The notes: generated by a model not told the origin, from the sequence alone. A stretch of DNA of 64,000 nt from Hysterium pulicare CBS 123377 (GCA_000467715.1 AJFK01000983.1:1-64000); one strand, 5' to 3'. Counted from the first letter of the stretch, positions 22,890 to 34,684 are shown. Numbers and translations are program-made.

Positions 22890-25800
22890 ATGAGTGTCAC
22901 AGCCAGCTCCGCCAGCGTAGAGCCTCCTCCGCTGCTCTTCGGCCAACGTTCGCCATCGCCGCCTTCCTTTTCCTCTCCGCCACAATCCCCAAACCACATA
23001 CACCACACCCAGACTCCTATAGCCTCCCCACCCGCACATGTTATCGAAGACGTCGACATGAATACCTCTACCACACTACCGCCTCCAGCAGGACAAAATC
23101 ATGATCGGGAAGATGCTACAATGGAGGATAGCGATGGTCTACCGAACGGTCATATAGAGGTTGTGCAGAACTCCGCAAATCCCCCGGCTCCTCAGGTAGC
23201 CGTTGAAGTCGCTGCCGTCGATGACGACGTAATGGATACTACGCCCGATAGCGCCCACGCAGAGGTTGTAGCCAATGGCTCTGCTGATGCACTGGCACCT
23301 ACAGAGGTGACGCTTGGAGCTCCTACGCCCAACGGTGTGAGCCAAGATGCTCTGGCAAACAATGACCAGGCAGCAGCTCCAAGCAGTAACGAGCATGAAG
23401 TAGGCTTAATTCGAAAAAGCTCTATTCTGATGCTAATCATTCATAGCCACAACCAGAAACCATCCTGCCAGTGGAGCCACCTCCTCCCGTTGATCCCGAC
23501 TCGCAGCCTCCGACAACTGAACAACCCCCGCCGCCTCCTGCTGACACCTCGCGGACAGACTCTGATTCCTCAGATGAGGATGATGGTAGTCAGTCTTGGC
23601 AGCCCATCGTAGAAGATACATCCACACCCGATGAGTATGAGGTAAAGGAGATAGACGAAGCTGGCGAGGTCAGCGCGTTGGATCGTAAGTCGGATCTCGC
23701 TTTGTATAAGACATTGATGCTTACATTCGTTAGACAAGCATTGGGAAGACAGAGCTTTCCAGCCTCTCGAAGAACCCGAATATGTCGCTGGTGCAAGTGG
23801 CCGTATTGAATGGATCATCGATAACTACAATGGAACCAAAGAGAACCCAAACAAGGAGCTCGTCATGAAGTCACAAATTGCGAGCATCGGGGGCTACGAC
23901 TGGCAGATCAAATTCTATCCAAAAGGGAACGATTCCGATTATCTCAGTATCTACGTAGAGTGTCTCAGCGTCACAAACAAGGAAGAAAAGAAAGATGAGG
24001 AGACAGCGACCGATGATGCGCCAAAGCCAGAGGAGGTGGTCGAAACGAGAGATGCAATACCCACCGACCCGCAAGATAATGTCAAGTCTGATCCACAGCA
24101 TACCCCCCTTCCTCTTCTCGCTTCAGACCCGATTCTTAAACGCCGAAGTGTCGCCGCGCAAGTTTCAGTCGTCCTCTATAACCCTGACGAACCACGGGTA
24201 AATTACTCTCGGACCTGCTTACATCGTTTTTGTACCGGATCGCCAGATTGGGGGTGGACCCGTTTCCATGGACCGTATTACGAAATCCAACATCGCCATC
24301 GCGGTCAACGCCAAGCGCTTTTGAGGAATGATAAACTCGCTTTTACTGGATATGTGCGGATTGTTGAAGACGAGACCGCTTGCTTATGGGAACACCACAG
24401 TCGAGACAATCCTTGGGACAGTTTTGCAATGACTGGCCTCCAATCACTGGCGTTGGGTGAAGGGCAGAGCAGTCCTGGAGGAAATCTCATCTCGGCCATC
24501 GCTTGCTGGATGCTGTTCAAACCATTTAGAATATTCTTGTATCAATTCAAAGTGCCAGATTTCGAGGACGAACCATTGACACGTCCGAAACCACTCATCG
24601 CCGCCTTACAAAAGGTACTGTACATGCTAAGGACTCAAGTCAAGCCTGGAGCTGGGCCTGTAGGGCTTGAGGACGTCATCGATGCCCTTGAATGGTATGG
24701 AATCACACAGACTCTCGACAAGCATGATGTCATCGAAATTTGGGAGGTCTTACGGTGTAAGATTGAAGAGGAACTGCGAGACACTCCTTGCGCCCATGTT
24801 CTCGATGACCTTTTCGGAGTGAAGAAGGATTATGTGTCCGGAACGCCCAGCTATCGAGTACCCGTGAAAGGCATAAACAATATGCAGGAGGCCGTGAACA
24901 AAGCTGGCGACCTGCTACATCCTAACCAGGCTCTACCTCAGCTGTTGACTGTGGAACTCGAGAGACAAGACTTCAACACAACTTCACGAATGTGGCTGAA
25001 ATTGACGAAAAAGGTCGCTCTGGATGACCAAATCAATGTGAGAGATACAGACTACACGTTGTATGGATTCATAGTTCACAAGGATAATCTACAGTCTTAT
25101 CTCTACCATCCAGTGCTACGACCTGAGGGTCCTGGCACGAAATGGTACAATTATACCGACAGCAAGGATGAAAACATGGTCAAGTGTTTGACGAAACGTC
25201 AAGTCAATGCCTACGAAGGAAGCGGTGCGTCAGACAGCCAAGGGGGAAAGGAAGCTGTCGCATACATTGCTTTGTATGTGCGAAACGATGTCGCCAGCCG
25301 TGCCTTTCGTCATGAACCCGAAGCCGAGAAATGGGACATCCCTGAAGATCTAGCCACGTTGGTCGAGAAACAGTCCTCAAATGGAAACATTCCACCTCCA
25401 ATTCTTCCTGAGCCGGTAGCAGAAGATTCTAAGGAGGTTTCCGAAAAGGAAGATGAAGTCACCGCCGATGCCCCTCCGCCGAGAGCCCACAAGTTCCAGG
25501 TGATCGACTCCAGAGTATTTCTCGAGCATGAGGGCCCGGGAACATTCGATGCGTACGATCCAAAATGGCAACCAGAGAACTCGGAGTATGTCTACGCCGT
25601 TGAGCTGATTGCTACGGATGGCTGCAAGGAAGTCCAGGCAAAAGTTGCCTCCGTTATCAAAGGCATCCAAGATCCGCGCCAAGTCAAGTTCTGGTTTCTG
25701 GATGCACAGAGAGGCACTGTCAACCGACCAACCTTGGTCTCTACAGGACAGATCGAGTATTCCAGTGGAAGTGATCATGACATTGACGCATCGGATGATT

Positions 25801-27188
25801 GGTCTCTTGATAAGATCGAAGATGATTGGGGGTATTATCGTCTCTGGATCCATGTTGTTGACTTTGATAAACTCCCCGAACTACCAAAAGAAGTGCCACC
25901 GGAGTCGGAAGAGCCTCAACCGTCGTCAGAGAACCTCGAAACATCTTCGACCCCATCGCAGGCTCCTCCAGCGCCGGATGTGTCCCTGGCAGAGGTACCA
26001 GCCGTGGTACAACTCGAAATTGAAATTGCGCCGCCGTCCGAGAATCCTCGAGCATTTGAAGATACTCCAATGAGTGAAGCTGACGAAGAGGAACCGCAAC
26101 CAACTACCCAGACGCAAGAGGATAACCAGGCTCCAGCACCCGAAGCAAACTCAGAGCAGACCATGGAAGTCGAAGTATCGGTCGACGCACCTCTAATGAC
26201 AGATCCTCCCGCCGTTGACGTTGTCATTCCCATCCCTCCTCCAGCAGATGACACCGAAATGGGAGGAACACAAGACCTTCCGCCGCCTCCACCGGTAGCC
26301 GAACTTACAAATGCGCCGCCCCCACCGCCTCCAGCACCTGTCCACATCATTCCCAACCAAATCTATTTCTTCCTCAAATTCTTCGAGGCCGAGTCCCAAA
26401 CACTCACTTCCCGGGGCTCACACATAGCTCTCAAATCCGCTCGCATCGACACCACCGTCTTATCTATCCTCGAACTACCTCCCGACACAGCCATTGAGCT
26501 CCATGAAGAAGAAGATCTAACAACAACACACCCTCTCCGTCTTCGCCGCTCCTTCTCCCAAAACGACCTCCACAACACCTGCATCATAATCGTCACAGTC
26601 CCTCTCACGGAAGAACAACGCACCAGCCTAGCAGACCGTGCGGCATTCGCAGATCCCCAACCCTACCTCGCCTTCCGCGCCGAGGCGCGCAACTTCCCCA
26701 CTCGCATCGCCGGCCACTTCACATACAACTACTTCTCCTCAGAGTACTACAAAGGCGACATTCTCAACGGCCACCAACACGGCCAAGGCCACCGCATCTA
26801 CCACTCCGGCGCCACCTACATAGGGAACTTCCGCCTCTCGCGCCGCCATGGCCACGGTCTGTACACGTACCAAAACGGCGACACGTACGACGGCGACTTC
26901 GCCTCCGATCTCCACCACGGCATGGGCACTTTCGTCGAAGCCTCGACCGGAAACACGTACGTGGGCGGCTGGAAACAAGACAAGAAGTTCGGCGAGGGCG
27001 TCACGCATTGGAAGGTGGCGCAGGAGACAGAGCGGCTTTGTAGGATCTGTTGGGAGGAAGGCGCCGAGGCGGCTTTCTATGATTGTGGGCATGTGGTTGC
27101 TTGTTTGGGGTGTGCGCGGCGAGTGGACACTTGTCCGGTTTGTAGGAAGAGGGTGCTTAGTGCCATGAAGCTTTATTATGTGGCGTGA
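22890..27188 (+). CDS. MATH / USP7-like pseudo-deubiquitinase / MORN / RING-finger protein
   Basis: Exons 22890-23399, 23447-23684 and 23734-27188 give 1400 residues. Regions: 1-265 disordered and acidic; ~273-470 MATH/TRAF-like (GRIEWIIDNYNG, YDWQIKFYPKG, WTRFHGP, CLWEH); ~485-770 a USP fold aligning with USP7/Ubp15 (LISAIACWMLFKPFRIFLY, LIAALQKVLYMLRTQ, KHDVIEIWEVLRCKIEEEL, YRVPVKGINNMQEAV, YTLYGFIVH, then KWYNYTD and AVAYIALYVR); ~835-960 and ~1130-1240 USP7-type C-terminal ubiquitin-like segments (QIYFFLKFFEAESQTL, IELHEEEDL); ~1256-1340 about four MORN repeats (YKGDILNGHQHGQG, YIGNFRLSRRHGHG, YDGDFASDLHHGMG, YVGGWKQDKKFGEG); ~1352-1387 a C3HC4-type RING (CRICWEE, DCGHVVACLGC, CPVCRK). 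The expected catalytic Cys box (GATCYMNS in USP7) reads SPGGNLIS and the GGHY histidine box reads LQSYLY, so it should lack protease activity. The RING suggests E3 ligase function. Fungal relatives may exist under names such as 'MATH and UCH domain protein'. Confidence 0.9.
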
Positions 27189-28301
27189 GTTGAGTGGGGT
27201 GGAAGATGATGGGGACGGAGATGGAGTGGGAGCTGAGGGTAAAAGCAGATGGAGTTGAGACAAGATTGTTCATTTTCCAGGAGTTAAAATTGAGGAAACT
27301 GGGTTTACTGGATAGGGATTGGGCTGGGGTGTTTTCTTGTTTTTGGATGCTCCACTTTCCTTTTTTTTCTGCTCTCTCTCCCCAACATACCATACTCGTA
27401 GGTAGGATCTGCTGTTCTTTCTCTCCACTTTCATTTTCACCGGCGTCGATGCGGATGAGTAGCCAGCGCGCGCTCTCAGTCTCAGTCTCAGTCTCGGGCT
27501 CAGCACGGTGCTACAGGAGTCCAACAAAGTCCTTCCAGAAAGACCAGTAGTTTACTTTTTCTCTCTTTTTTTTTCGAAAAATGATTTAGGGTTAGGCAGA
27601 TTTTTTTTTTCTTTTGCTTATACGTTTCGATTCATGATTGTCCTTTTTTATAAGCATATATGAAACACGTTTGTTTCGGAATCCAACGTAGAATATAACT
27701 TCTTCTATATGGGCAATTTTGATGCAGGCATTCGTGTCGTGTCATGTTGTGCGTTTTGCTACGTTGCTTGTTCAATATCAATGGATTGAGATTTCAAATT
27801 GCACGGTTGAGTGAGGAAGTGGGTGAGTGAACTGCTTTTGATATTCCAGAAACACCCTGATTTGCGCCTATTGCGACTTCATAAGGCGGCGCGAACACTT
27901 TTGTTCAGCGCGGCGATGGTGGATCCTGGGTAGCGTAGCTGTCCGATCATGATGCAGGAAGAAAGAAAACAAGATAAGCCCGAGCTCGAATGATGTGATG
28001 ATGGGGATGGGATGTAGGGATGACAGAGTGAATGGGAAGAAATGGGAAAGGGGGGTTGTGAATGTGGGGATGGAATGCCCATGTCCTTGAAATGCGGAAG
28101 CCGTATCCAAGCCACAGAAAGAAGAAAGAAACAGAAATGGGAAGGGAAGGGACAAGAATCCGAAGAGCCATGATCCAGATGCACCCCGGTCAGGAAACCC
28201 AAACGAGGCCTTAGCGTCGCGTCTCATTGTATCCAGAAGTTGCGAACCAAATCAACTCCCGGCACTGATGTCGCCGCCAATGATACCACTGCCATGACCG
28301 C
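27189..28301. other. Convergent intergenic region with T-rich tracts
   Basis: About 1.1 kb between converging genes. T-runs near 27,560-27,650 are probably in 3' UTR/poly(A) signal surroundings. Frames at 27194-27550 (+) and 27868-28227 (-) have no family features. Confidence 0.6.
27475..27504. repeat. Short hexanucleotide repeat (ctcagt)n
   Basis: Three perfect and two imperfect copies of ctcagt in tandem, in non-coding sequence after the MATH/RING gene. Simple microsatellite. Confidence 0.8.
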
Positions 28302-29296
28302 TCAGATAGAATCATCCTCATCATCCTCATCATATCCACTCATCCCACCATCACCATAGAGTCCCATAGCCATAGCCATACTCATCCCACCATCCACCAA
28401 GTCATCGGCATCATCCAGTTCACCCTGGAAGTCATTCGACATGGAAGTCTCCTCACGCTTGATCCTCATTCTCTTAGCCTGGCTATTCTCCTGGACCTCG
28501 TTCTCTTCATCCGAGGCAGGGCGCTTGACTTGCGTAGCGCGTCCCTTCTTGGCTCCCGCGCCCGCTTTCTTGGCTGTTGGCGATGAGGCGTCCGAGTTGG
28601 GCTCGGAGTCGTCTTGGGGATTGTCGTCGCTGTTGACGCGGGACGTGGATTTGGCACCGGCACTGGCTTTGCCGCCACGACCACGGCCACGACCGCGTCC
28701 AGAGGCGCCGCCACGGGTTTTGGCGGCCGTGGTCTTTGCGGGGGCGGTTGGTGATGTGTTGGTGGTGTTGTCGCCGCTGGCTTGGGCGAGCTTTTTGATC
28801 TTGAGGAGGCGCTCGGAGATGGCCTTGGGGGTTACGCCTGTGGGGAACGTTAGGTGGTTTGAAGAGAGTGGGGGATAGGAGGAGAGAGGATGTGGGAGAT
28901 GGAGTAAATAGAGATCTGTGGCTTCTGAGGGAGAGGTGGGGGAGGGGAAAAGATTGGGGAGAGGTGGTCGACCGGCAGAAGAATAAGAGGAGAGTGGGAA
29001 GGCGGAAGATGACTTACCGGGACCCATGGCTTTGGCAACAGCTTCCTTTTGCTCGGCATTCATCTTGATGTCACAGATCGTCATGATCTGGAGAAAGAGC
29101 TGAAAGAATGTTAGCCTTGATACGCAGTAAAAACGATATGAATGATCAGATTAGGTGGTGTGATTTCGTGTCAAGATTTGAATTGTGGAGTGAAGAGTCA
29201 AAACCAGATAAATCGAACTTGACGATGAGATGAATGGAATAGTGGTATGGGAATACATACTTTCTGATCCGCCTCGGCGTTCCAGTTCATAGGCAT
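28302..29296 (-). CDS. Small SANT/Myb-like protein with RGRGRG (AT-hook-like) tract
   Basis: Exons 29296-29261 (36 nt), 29099-29018 and 28837-28302 give 217 residues. The N-terminus MPMNWNAEADQKLFLQIMTI continues as CDIKMNAEQKEAVAKAMG and VTPKAISERLLKIKKLA. This is a compact helical module of about 60 residues with a conserved Trp and a last basic helix, as in SANT/Myb-like folds. Next is a Thr/Ala-rich linker, then a GRGRGRGRGGK tract resembling an AT-hook, then Asp/Ser-rich segments, a basic KKGRATQVKRPASDE motif (possible nuclear signal) and an acidic Met/Gly-rich end (YDEDDEDDSI). Nuclear and DNA-associated by inference. It is the clearest relative of the gene at 7139-7778 (shared MPxNW start) and more distantly of 4940-5814. 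The tiny first exon is supported by consensus GTATGT and CAG sites. Confidence 0.82.
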
Positions 29297-30124
29297 CTTG
29301 ACGATTGTTGACGGTATTGACTAAGACTTTGTTAGAGCTTGCGTACCACTAAAATGTGAGGGAAGAAACAAGTGCAGTGCACAAGACAGAAAGAAGATGG
29401 AAACATTCAATTAAGTCCAAATCGAAGCAAGAACAATGGCCACAATGTAGAGATCAAAGTGCGAATAGAACGAACAGTGAAGCAGCAGGAAGAAGAACGG
29501 AGGCTCAAAGAACAGTTTGACTTACCTTGAACACTGAGCTCGAGTTGAAGTCAAGTAGAAGTCGTGAGAGAATACTGGGAGGTCTGACTTCACGATGGAT
29601 TAGCACTGAATGATATCCAAAAGCCAAAGGACTTGTTCGATAGGATTGAGCTGAGGAGAGTGTTGAAGAGGAAGAAGAGAGGAGGATTGAAGGCGAGGAA
29701 GAGATGAGTTGAAGTAGGCAGCAGTTTGGCGCTAAATTAGCGAGAAAGTGGAATGATGAAGTGAAGGAGAGTCAGAGATGGATATCGGCTGATACTTGTG
29801 GGTGACGTGGATGGGGCGATGGAGAGGTGAACGTGGGTTGCGTGAAGTGAATGCCGAGGACATTGCAACGATGCTATAAGCACCTTTCAATGACACAGAT
29901 CACATCGACAGCTAGTCTTCTAAGAGCTGTTCTTTGCTGCCAGTTGAGTTTGTCTTGGTTTTCAGTCAAGCGCCTATGCCGTAAAAGTTCATGATTAGAG
30001 AAGGGTATAATGCTAGGCCGCCTGTGGGCCTGACAGAACCTCCATAATGCTATTAAAGGTCACACGCAGAGACTTTTGTTATCCGTCACTTCTCACGTCG
30101 TTGCCCCATTGCCCAGTGACAAAT
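29297..30124. other. Intergenic, no gene seen
   Basis: Promoter of the small SANT-like gene and 3' flank of the following minus-strand gene. Purine-rich, with no frame of note. A 5' UTR intron is possible (GTAAGT-like signals near 29,520). Confidence 0.5.
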
Positions 30125-31043
30125 TTAGTCGTGACCTCCGTTAGACCAAGCAGCGTGCCCTGCCTCTCCCCCGCCGTTCATCAAGGGCAGAACATCGCTA
30201 TCTGACCTACCACTCTCCGATCTGCCGCGCATGACTGGCCTAGAGGTTGGAGAAAGCTCTTCCACACCCGAATCCGCGTTCTTGCCAACTCCCTTCATCT
30301 CACCAATGCACTTTTGAGACTCTCTAGCAGGGTGCTTCCTAGCATTCCAATCTCGCCACTTCTTCAAGACCTCCTCATCATGGATCTGCAAGTTGAACTT
30401 CAGTTCAGGTGGAATGGTTGGTGCTTCGATATCGATCCCATATGGATCAAGTTCCTGATCAGTGGCTTCACGAACGAAGTATTTGCACCAGCGAATTTCG
30501 TAGAGGAAGACGATCTCGCGGCGCCATGGTTTGCGCATGAGGGTCCCGCGCTCGGAATGTAAGGGCTGGCGGCGCTGTTCGGCGGCTAGCTCGTCTTCGA
30601 TGTCAGAACAGAGGTCGACCTCGCTGGCTTTACCATCGCTACGTAGCCAGCGTGTGCGAAGGAGATTGACGAGGCGTTCGTACGCGATCTGCATCTCGGG
30701 GCCGCAAGGGGGTAGTTCATCGTCGAAAAGCGGAGGCACTAAGCTTGTTAGTGACATGTGTTCAAACTGGCTTTCGCAGCTTCATACTTTTGCTCAGTAG
30801 CTTCGTCCATGCAGGTCCTCCGCTAGATTCTGTTGGAGATTGGGGGGAAAAGGACGAGCCGGCGGAGGTAGAGCAGTCAACCCAGCTTTCATCTTTGAAT
30901 AGTTAGTGGTGGATACTTTGTCCAAGTAGGAGGCCAATCTTACCGTTTTCTTGACTGTTCTCCATCGCACTCCCATTCCCATTCCCATTCCCACCGGTGA
31001 CGTTTGTTTGTTTGTTGAAGAGGTTTAGGAAAGTGGCCGCCAT
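30125..31043 (-). CDS. Hypothetical protein, ascomycete-type
   Basis: Exons 31043-30944, 30892-30788 and 30738-30125 give 272 residues with consistent phases. The first exon encodes a short Gly/Asn repeat (GGNGNGNGSAM). The central part, residues ~70-190, is the most protein-like: MPPLFDDELPPCGPEMQIAY, ERLVNLLRTRWLRSDGKA, then REIVFLYEIRWCKYFVREAT and EEVLKKWRDWNARKHP. It is rich in Trp and basic residues and probably helical. The C-terminus is Ser/Gly-rich and disordered. I see no signal peptide, membrane helix or known domain, so no function is proposed. The reading frame is intact. Confidence 0.75.
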
Positions 31044-31456
31044 TGTTGTTGTTTATGAGGAGGTAGCCGCACAAAGTTGCAGGTTATGTTGATAAAGGAG
31101 AAACGAAGGGGAGAACAAGTTTGCATTCAGGTGAAGTGATTACGTCGAAAGTACCAAGACAGCAGGTACGCGTGATCACGTGCATGACGTTCTCCTTCAC
31201 ACACCGCCTATTCCCTCAACCATTCCACAGCTCGCAGGTGACATACCCCAAGTGACAAACTCCCAACAACAGTACCCCAGGCAACTGGCACAGCCAATAC
31301 TGGCCATATCCAAATGCACATATTGCAATCCCACAAGGCATTTTGCCAACCTGTGCAAAGGCCAAAGCTGCGTTGTGCAATCCCATCAAAACAAAAAGGG
31401 CTGGTAAGGGCAGAAAGTGTAGAAGGTGCAAGAGTTTTGGGAGTTGTAGGAGTTTG
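31044..31456. other. Intergenic; possible alternative last exon of the next gene
   Basis: No independent gene. A splice donor (GTGAGT, minus strand, at 31470) and an acceptor before 31400 would open an in-frame 3' exon 31400-31216 for the gene at 31457-34684. See that entry and the findings. Confidence 0.45.
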
Positions 31457-34400
31457 CTAAGTAGACTCACCTTGATCTTTGCCCAACATCCCCTCGTTCT
31501 GCTGTTGATTGCCATGACCCTCATTGCCTTCATGCTCTTCGACGTCGTCAATCTTCGGAAGTTCGAAATCGTCCTCTCCGAAGTCATCGCCGTAGGTCTG
31601 ACCATCGACTATGACAGTCCTTCTCTTCCTCCTCGCTCGTCTCAGCTTCTCCTGTCTCGCCGCTTCTTCCCTCTGCCGCTCCTTCTCTTTCCACAAGGCA
31701 AAGTTCAACTGGTTCTCCCATATTTTGGCTCTGCTTTCTTCGGCCCATCGTTCCATCTGCATTTCTTCCTTCCGCGGCGTCATGTCGAATTTTTCGAGTT
31801 TCTCGTTCAGGCCCTGGAGCTCCTTGGTGGTGCCTTCGACAGTATGTATCCATTTGGTCAATGTATGGCCCGCTGGTACGGGGTCAATTGCGTCCTTCTT
31901 AGCACTATGGCGAGGATGCTTCTGTAAATCAGTGCCGCCGGTAGTCTTCTTTGCTTTCTCAGGCTTTTGTGTCTTCTCTCTTGTATATCGATAATGCTCC
32001 ACCGCAGACTCATGCAACCTCGTCGCCCAGGCCAGTTTGTATCCATAAGCAGGCACACGCAATGCATCAAGTCTTACCTTATTGATTTTATTCATCATAT
32101 GAGAGATGATTTTGGCATCAAATGCGCTGAGAAGCCCAGTTTTAATCTTCTCGACTTTCTCTGCCGCGCTCCTTAGAGGAAGGCCAGAGTTGACTTTCTC
32201 GCGGTCCTCTGCTGCCTTCTTTAGAAGAAGTTCTCTTGCCTTCCTTAGAACAAGCCATTCCTGAAACCTCAACCAAGGCGCGACTGTGAAGACAGTCTCT
32301 ATCTTGATGTCGAGGTAGTTATGGAAGGATGCGTAATGAATGTCACCAAATTGCTCGTGAGCTTCCCAAAAAACCGGTTTCGTGATCTGCCAAAGCTTGT
32401 AGTCTAATTTGTCGGTAGGCAGGACAGGTTTGAGGAGAGGTACCAGTTCTATTACTGATGAGTTTGGTGTGCCGTTGATTCTGAGACCATTGAGTGTTGA
32501 GGACAAGGACTTCGAACTAGCCATATGGGGCAGTGCATATATTGGATGCAAAGATAGATCGGGTGCACGATCTCCTTTGCGTTTAGGGCTGGAAGCTTCA
32601 GATGAGTTCGACGACGTCTCCGAAATGGACGATAGGATATCTCGCTTCTCCCAACAACCCTCGAGATGTTCACGAACTGCTTCGTAGGCAGCTTTACTCT
32701 TGTGCCCTTGTTTGAAAATCTTGAGGTTTGGGAATGGCGATGGCTTCGGTGGGTTCAGGAATTTCGGTACACTTCTGCCTAGCCCCGTCCAGAAGCCTGG
32801 ATCCGCAAACGCATTTCCCATCGGCGGCGCTAGGGGAGATTTAGAATATTTCACTGTTGCACAACTGTTAGCAATTATGTTCTATGCCATATTAACTTCC
32901 ACTGGGCTATCTTTGACATAGCTCTTGTGCACTCGAAGGAGATTGAGGAAATATACAGACCTGAAGAAGACATGGGCTTGCGTTGTGGCGTGTGACTATC
33001 CCAGAAGGTGGTCTGCCTAGATATAGCAGGAGTAACAGTAGAATCATTTTCAAACGGATTACCGCTTGTGAGAGCAAGGTACTGCTCAGCAATAGTAGGA
33101 CGACGGTGATAGGTGAGTCGAGGACGGATCCCACTGAAAGCAAGAGAAGCGTCAGATGGAGCATGTGTGGCTGTCTCTGGTGGCTCTTCTGTTCCGGTAG
33201 ATTGAGCTTCCTCGGTCAACCGAGGAGCAAAGTAGTCCCCAATAGTAGGACGGCAATGCATAGGACGAGGACGCACTCGATTTATCTTAAGCAACGGAGA
33301 ACTGCCGTAGGGGAATTCTGGCGATTGAGGCGACTCTGCACTAGTTGCAGCGGGAATCCGTTTGATACGAAGCTCACTCGGAAGGATGGGTTTACGTAGC
33401 GAAGCATAGCCAGAATGAACCTTTGGCAGTTGAGGTGACTCAACATTGGTTGCTGCGCGAACGCGGCTAATATATAGTTGACTTGGCCCACCTAGCGGAG
33501 AGCTATCAGATGGATCCGTCGGCGTTTGGGGCGACTGGGACAAGGTTGCAGCGCGAATCCGACCAAGCTTAAGTGGAGGAAAGTTCTCGCAGCAAGGAGT
33601 TGGTGGTTCCGGCAGGTCTGGATCCTCGACATCCTCCTCCTTCTGTACATCATTGTCCCTGATGACTGGATCATTATTATCGATTGGGAGATTGATGTCA
33701 AATATTGAAAGACGGCGGTTTGCTGGCGAGGTAGCAAGAGGTGAAGGAGGATGGGACAAGCCCTTGTTCTCCATTTGGTCTTCTTCCTCGAGATCGTGGT
33801 CTCGGTTGCGTGGATGATCATTGTCTGCCGGGCGTTTGACGCCAAATACCGAATTACGGCTCGGAAGGAAAGTGGGAGGTAAAGGGAAATCCTCCAACCA
33901 GGGAGTCAGAGGTTCAGAAATGTCTGAGTCTTCATCTTCGTCTTTTTCCTCTACATCCTGCTCTTGCACGCCTGCATGGTCATTTGCTGACGCGCGCAGG
34001 ATATCGGATGTCGATAGACGAGCCGCACAGCCAGAAGAAGTACGACGTTCAGGTGGAGACTCGACAAATTCAACAGCGGCAGGAGATATGCATTTCCTCT
34101 CACTAGCGATTCCAGTCATGCGACCGAGTCTAGACCGGGTCCAAAAGTTGGAGCCGGAGGCGTTTTCGCCCACAGGTTCACCTGGTTTGATGATGAACTG
34201 GGTTTCACTCTTGAACCCAGCATTGGGCATGAAGCTCCGTAGATAGTCACTGCGTATATCATCAGTATCATTTTGCATGCCACAATACCATATCACCCAC
34301 CTTGGGTCTTCTAAATCGTCTAGATCGTAGCTGCACAGCCATCAGTTCCAACTTTGCATGCCACAAAAAATACATTACCCACGTTGAATTTTCTAAATCC

Positions 34401-34684
34401 CAAGCATTATCGCGTAAATCGTCGATCTCCTCGTCTTCGCCTCCGTCGATAGTCGAAACTAACCACAGCTCCCTTGCAAGCCGCACCCTATGGGCTGGAT
34501 GGACTTCTAAGAGACGCTTCCTTACTCTCTTGGACAATCTCTCCTGGAGATCTATTGCATCAAAGGTTAGTGTTTATGTGGTGATCTTAGTGGGTGAAGC
34601 TGATGACTTACCTCGCAGCCTCTCCGCGGGCGTAGGCTGCGGAGGGGCCGGTTTCCCTCTCCCTCTCGGTTTCATTGTTGCCAT
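31457..34684 (-). CDS. Large repeat-containing hypothetical protein
   Basis: Exons 34684-34612, 34551-34383, 34330-34301, 34249-32961 and 32853-31457 give 985 residues. The N-terminus MKPRGRGKPAPPQP leads into a basic helix (LQERLSKRVRKRLLEVH) and an acidic stretch. Residues ~150-470 are disordered and repetitive. One repeat family is acidic, of ~50 residues, with D/E-rich cores ending in EPLTPW, SHPPSP or EPPTPC. A second has the pattern R-I/V-R-A-A-T ... E-S-P-Q-x-P, in at least three copies. A third motif (RPTIGDYFAPRL and RPTIAEQYLALT) occurs twice. The C-terminal 450 residues are helical and charged (WLRFQEWLVLRKARELLLKK; NQLNFALWKEKERQREEAAR), with a long basic coiled-coil-like end. No known domain recognised. 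The short exon 34330-34301 and its flanking introns look tandemly duplicated. An alternative 3' splice would replace the last five codons with a longer hydrophobic tail (total ~1042 residues). Splicing in the 34.2-34.7 kb region is the least certain part. Confidence 0.72.
34250..34420. repeat. ~81-bp tandem duplication spanning intron-exon-intron
   Basis: Two copies offset by about 81-82 bp. Each contains, on the minus strand, gatttagaa, a GTGGGT donor and tggcatgcaaa inside an intron. The copies differ by scattered substitutions. The duplication explains two adjacent look-alike introns and a 30-nt exon. Confidence 0.75.

Noticed and set aside
22890-27188. Calling the MATH/USP protein an active ubiquitin hydrolase
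   Set aside because: The expected Cys and His boxes are replaced, so I describe it as a pseudo-enzyme.
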